A stretch of 60,000 nt of DNA from Antedon mediterranea (lineage: Eukaryota > Echinodermata > Crinoidea > Comatulida > Antedonidae). The notes under the pieces were generated by a model. It saw only the letters and a program-made list of their open reading frames with translations, ran no database searches and had not been told where the DNA came from. Each line of letters begins with the position of its first letter. Within the stretch, counting starts at the first letter, position 1. The stretch covers positions 1,743,001 through 1,803,000 of the forward strand of contig NC_092677.1 of NCBI RefSeq assembly GCF_964355755.1. The letters are read 5' to 3'. The position numbers and the translations under genes were made by a program. Shown one piece after another: positions 54,701-57,700 of the stretch.

Positions 54701-57700
54701 ATAACAGTCATCAGTCATGTATTGACACACAAGTACATTATGTCAAACTTAATTAAACCACTTGCATGTATTTTGTTTAATTTAATGCTAGTGTACTCTG
54801 TAAACAACAATGTTTGTATAAAATTCATTCATTCTCTTAAAGTTTAGTCATCTAGTTTTCTTTTAACATCTAAATATATCCAATGTAATGAATGTGTAGA
54901 TACTGATGAGTTTATTGTTGTTTTAGGAACGTTTGGAGCATCAACATTGTTGTCAGAATCAATGGATTGTACTCGTTGTACTGGTGGTCACTATTGTCAA
55001 TCACCTGGAATGGTTTCATTTACCGGCCAATGTGATGCTGGACATTATTGTACAGAAGGTAAGTTATATTTTTTCGCCATTTACAGTATTTATTACCCAT
55101 ACTATTTGAGATTTTAAACAAGTTTGGACGATGGTTATTTGCCTGTCTTCAAGGTTTAATTATTGTTTTACCTATTTTGTAGTTGTATGATAGTAGCATA
55201 TTTCAGGTTGTTATAGTAGTACTTTGTTTGTAAAATGTAAAAAATTCTATTGATTAAGTTACACATTTGTTTTGTTTTTCTATTTTAAAGGTGTAAACAT
55301 CAGAGCACCTAATGGTGCAAACAATACTGGAACAGGTGGAATATGTTCTGCTGGACATGAATGTCCAATTGGCACAGCTGTGGAAATTCCCTGCATTCCT
55401 GGTAGCTACACTCCCATGGAGCAAATGGAAGCATGTCTACCCTGCCCAGCAGGTGAGGAATATATTATAAATTAATATTTAAAATAATCAAATATTATTA
55501 TATTATTAATGTAATAATTTAACCATTAACCATAATTAACCATTTAATTAATGTAGTAACCTTTGACATTTTACTTTATATACAGGAAAATACTGTGAGA
55601 ATGCAACAGTAACACCGTTGGATTGTCCAGTGGGTCATTACTGTCCTGAAAGCACAGGATATGCTGACCAGTATCCATGTCCAGCAGGTTCTTATAATAA
55701 TCTGACAGGTACGTTTTGTTTCACATGACTGTAAACATGGATAGTTTATGTCACATGAATACAGATACATTTTTCATCTGAGCTAGTGAAACTGAGATAA
55801 CCGCAGCTGATTCATAGAGGGATTGAAAACAAACATTATGCATGATTGACTTTTTTTTACAGGTCAACCAAATTCCACCAACTGTGAATACTGTCCTCCT
55901 GGTATGTACTGCGAAGGCGCTGGATTAAGTGCGCCCTCTGGATGGTGCGATGAAGGATTTTACTGCAGCGGAGGCTCAAATTCCAAAAGACCATTTGATG
56001 TTGGTGTTTCTGTAGCCATTCCAACTCCAGGGTATGATCAATGTTACTCTTTACTGAAAACTTAGATATTATCTTAACTTTTTCTGTTAATAAGTTTGTT
56101 AATAACTCTAAACAATTGTGTTGGCTTAATATTTCATTAAATTTAAGATTATCTATTTAATTTGAAATTCACAATTTCGTTTTACAAGGTATGCATATGA
56201 CAATGATACATGCCATCCACTGTATAACTGTGTGTGTCCTGACTTTGCTATGAGTACTGGCGGCTTATGTGGTCCTGGCTTTTACTGTCCTTATGGCTCT
56301 CCCCAACCACTCAACTGCCCTGGAGGTATGTACTGTGAAACACCAGGACTATCATCCCCAACTGGCAACTGTACTGCTGGCTGGTATTGCAACCATACCA
56401 GCTCAGAACCGGATCAGTACATCTGTCCTAGTGGCTACTATTGTCCAGATGGTACAGCTGTACCGATTGGTTGTCCATCTGGAACTTACAGTGGATCCGA
56501 AGGAAATAATGAGTTAGCAGATTGTTTAAATTGTACAGCTGGAAAATACTGCGAAGGTAAGAATGATTTTTTTTGTATAAATTTTTACTTTTAATTTTTC
56601 CATCAGAGACCATATCAAAATTATTGTACTGTAGTTACTGCAGTAACTATATCCTATTTACTCTTTTGTCTGTTTATGTGCTTTTTGTAAGTTATAAAAA
56701 TAGATTTCTTACATGATGATGATCACTACCATATATTTTTTTGTCAAACTAATTTGATAGTGTAGACAGAATGATCTTTAGATACTTTAACTTCTGTGTA
56801 TCAACTGAATAATTGTTACTTTTTTAAGGTGATGGAAACAGTGCACCTGATGCTGATTGTGCACCAGGATATTATTGTCCTGGAGGTCAAGACATTGGCA
56901 CACCAACTGACCTTCAGTGTCCTGTTGGTCATTATTGTCCAGAGAGCTCTCATGAACCTATTGTATGTACAAATGGTACCTACCAACCTCTTATGACCAT
57001 GAGTGATTGTGACCTTTGCCCTGAAGCATATTACTGTGATTCGAATGAAGGTATGTTTTACCTGAAAATGTATGAACAATTGTATTCCATGTGTATGTTC
57101 ATTTATAAGAAAGCATGTATAAATACTAGTAGAGTTTCATTTACAGTTTTTGTTAGCTTTGTAAGTTTAGATACTTTGTATATTTGTGAACAAGAATACA
57201 CAATACAATACAATTATTTATGTCTTTAGACACAAGGCCAAAGATTACCAATAGTAAATGAATTTCTGTCGTATCAGATGGGTTGCCATATATTTAGGCC
57301 TACTGTAAAACCTAACAATACAAAACCCAAGGAGAAAACAATTCAATCAATCAATATATCTTTTTATGTTTTTAATTTCTTCTAGTTGGACCGGTATCTA
57401 GCCCTACTGTTTGTCCACAAGGCTACTATTGCCCCGAAGGAACAGAGCTAGGAGAAACCAATCCATGCCCAGAAGGAACCTATGGTGATGACACAATGTA
57501 CACTGAAGTTGATGATTGCAGAACGTGTACAGCAGGATACTACTGCGGAGAAGATGCACTTACAGCGCCTTCTGGTGAATGCTATGCTGGGTATTATTGT
57601 ACAGGAGAGGCGTCATCAGCAACACCGTATGATGACATGGTAACGTTTATGTTTTTCAAATTGTTCAGAAAAACATTGAACATTGTATAGTAATTACATC

